DNA of 42,503 nucleotides, from positions 1 through 42,503 of the forward strand of contig NZ_AOID01000041.1 in assembly GCF_000337195.1 (NCBI RefSeq). Reading direction: 5' to 3'. Numbering within the stretch: position 1 is the stretch's first letter; the number at the start of each line of letters is the position of its first letter. The translations under genes and the position numbers were made by a program. Positions 41,302-42,503 of this stretch are shown in pieces. This DNA is from Natrinema versiforme JCM 10478 (GTDB lineage: Archaea > Halobacteriota > Halobacteria > Halobacteriales > Natrialbaceae). A model generated the notes under the pieces. It worked only from the letters and a program-made list of their open reading frames with translations, had not been told where the DNA came from and ran no database searches.

Positions 41302-41550
41302 ATGCAGAGACAAACGCTACTCACGATCGCGATTTCGGTAACGCTTCTCGTCGGTGCGACGGGCGCTGTGACGGCACAGCCAGCTAACGGGCCCCCAGAC
41401 GAGCTTCCGGACCCGGTCCCGGAATTCGTCTCCGATATCTTGGGGGCCATAACTGACTTCGTCGGGGGCGCGCTCGAGGCCCTCGGTGAGGTCGTTCGCG
41501 GACTCACCCCCGGCGGTGATGCCGGCACTCCGAACGGCGATAACAACTAA
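41302..41550 (+). CDS. Small secreted protein, paralogue of 39827 gene
   Basis: An 82-residue protein. Signal peptide 1-25 (ending AVTAQP) is followed by ELPDPVPEFVSDILGAITDF and ALGEVVRGLTPGGD, which align with the core of the 39827 protein. It lacks the long acidic tail. The amphipathic segment between the prolines and the TPGGD end may be a short membrane-active helix. It closes the A-B-B-A arrangement with 39827, 40331 and 40850. Function unknown. Confidence 0.72.
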   Translation: MQRQTLLTIAISVTLLVGATGAVTAQPANGPPDELPDPVPEFVSDILGAITDFVGGALEALGEVVRGLTPGGDAGTPNGDNN

Positions 41551-41633
41551 CTCGGAAGTGACATATTCCGATGGAGAATGACCGTATCAAACGGATAGAC
41601 GACCTGAACCCTCCGTCTCCGAGTTCCGCATGC

Positions 41634-41639
41634 TTTAAC
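41634..41639 (+). promoter_or_regulatory. TATA box of the last gene
   Basis: TTTAAC lies 24-29 bases before the ATG at 41663, supporting a leaderless start there. Confidence 0.5.
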
Positions 41640-41662
41640 CGATGTGGCAAGAACCACCTCGT

Positions 41663-42503
41663 ATGAACGTTCGCGCCGGCGTGACGGTGGTGATCGTCAC
41701 GGTGCTTTTGGCCGGGACGGGACCGATCGCGGCCGCAGCCGGAGCGACCCAAAGCGGACAGTCCCAGTCGGAGCCGTTCGCGCTCCAGCAAGACGGGATC
41801 GACGCGGACGAGGTCCGAATGGACGTCGCGGTACAGCCCAACGGGACCGCCGAGTGGACCCTCGAGTTCTGGGTGCGCCTCGACGACAACGAAAGCGAGA
41901 CGGCGTTCGAATCGCTGCGGGCGGACATTCGGGACGACCCCGAAAGCCACACGCAGTCCTTCGCCGATCGGATGAACGACACGATCGGCGCGGCGAGCAA
42001 CGCGACGGGACGCGAGATGGCCGCCGACGGGTTCAGTGTGAGCACTGATCGCCAGTCGCTCGCGCGCGAATACGGCGTCGTCAGGTACACCTTCGACTGG
42101 CACGGGTTCGCCGCGAGCGATGGCGACGAACTCCGGGCCGGCGACGCCCTCGAGGGGCTCTACCTCGACGACGGAACCCGGCTGCTGATCGAGTGGCCGG
42201 CCGACTACGAACTGACCTCCGCGACCCCCACCCCGGACGACGAACGCGAGCAGGCGGTGATCTGGCGGGGCGGGGACACCGACTTCGTCTCCGGCGAGCC
42301 GCGGGTCGTCGTTACCGCGGACTCGGGACCGAACGCGGCACTGCTCGCGGCCGCCGCAGTCGCCGTGGCCGGCCTCGGCGCGGTCGGCGCGTGGTGGTAC
42401 CGCAATCGTCGTTCGGCGGCGGATCAAGCGGCCGGCGGGGGCGGGGAGTCGCCCCGTCCGAGTGACGCGTCCGACTCGGCGGCTGCGACGGCCGCGGCGA
42501 CGA
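41663..42503 (+). CDS. Incomplete membrane protein with signal peptide, ectodomain and TM (DUF7345-like)
   Basis: The reading frame is open from the ATG at 41663 to the end of the window (280 residues seen). Signal peptide about 1-27; ectodomain with MDVAVQPNGTAEWTLEFWVR and a tryptophan-rich YTFDWHGFAA, then IEWPADYEL; membrane helix at about 223-243 followed by WWYRNRR. After that comes an Ala/Gly/Ser-rich linker that is cut. Proteins of this layout in haloarchaea usually carry a cytoplasmic wHTH domain after the linker, making them one-component membrane regulators. That domain would lie outside the window. Family name is from memory. Confidence 0.75.
   Translation, partial: MNVRAGVTVVIVTVLLAGTGPIAAAAGATQSGQSQSEPFALQQDGIDADEVRMDVAVQPNGTAEWTLEFWVRLDDNESETAFESLRADIRDDPESHTQSFADRMNDTIGAASNATGREMAADGFSVSTDRQSLAREYGVVRYTFDWHGFAASDGDELRAGDALEGLYLDDGTRLLIEWPADYELTSATPTPDDEREQAVIWRGGDTDFVSGEPRVVVTADSGPNAALLAAAAVAVAGLGAVGAWWYRNRRSAADQAAGGGGESPRPSDASDSAAATAAAT

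Overview
The window is chromosomal DNA of a halophilic archaeon (class Halobacteria, probably a Natrinema/Haloterrigena-type organism; the genus is inference). The signs are very high GC, proteins loaded with Asp and Glu, TATA-type promoters about 25-30 bases before leaderless starts, and typical haloarchaeal families (wHTH plus small membrane protein pairs, Ski2-like helicase, lipoate-dependent 2-oxoacid dehydrogenase).

Layout. 1-917 has no convincing gene but holds a family of short imperfect repeats centred on a TATAAGG core. 918-1588 is a regulator/small membrane protein pair. 1819-8327 (minus) is a lipoate-dependent 2-oxoacid dehydrogenase module: E1alpha, E1beta, E2 and E3 in one operon, with lipoyl synthase (own promoter) just upstream on the same strand. 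8497-12155 (plus) has a PH-domain membrane protein, a four-helix membrane protein and a large Ski2-type helicase with a C-terminal beta domain.

12281-38067 is the remarkable part: about 26 kb that appears to be one multicomponent cytoskeleton/membrane system. On the plus strand are a membrane-anchored coiled-coil protein, a tubulin/FtsZ-superfamily GTPase with an N-terminal C2H2-type zinc finger, a membrane PH-domain/zinc-ribbon/coiled-coil protein, and then a tightly packed eight-gene operon (18152-30328). That operon encodes two more, mutually divergent tubulin/FtsZ-superfamily proteins and six secreted or membrane-spanning proteins with Ig-like, coiled-coil and winged-helix-like regions. 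On the minus strand a five-gene operon (38067 to 30388) converges on it. It encodes a winged-helix-rich protein, a long coiled-coil protein with an ESCRT-III-like outline, a helical protein, a CDC48-N/AAA ATPase and a cytosolic beta-propeller/Ig-repeat protein. I infer three filament-forming GTPases tied to the membrane and cell surface by dedicated adaptors and remodelled by an AAA ATPase. None of the three is canonical FtsZ or CetZ.

38244-39541 (minus) carries a HAD phosphatase and a DJ-1/PfpI protein. 39827-41550 (plus) has a duplicated set of small secreted (A) and small membrane (B) proteins in the order A-B-B-A. 41663 to the end is an incomplete signal-peptide/ectodomain/TM protein. No rRNA, tRNA, IS element or CRISPR array was seen. 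Names rest on motifs read by eye; no database search was run.
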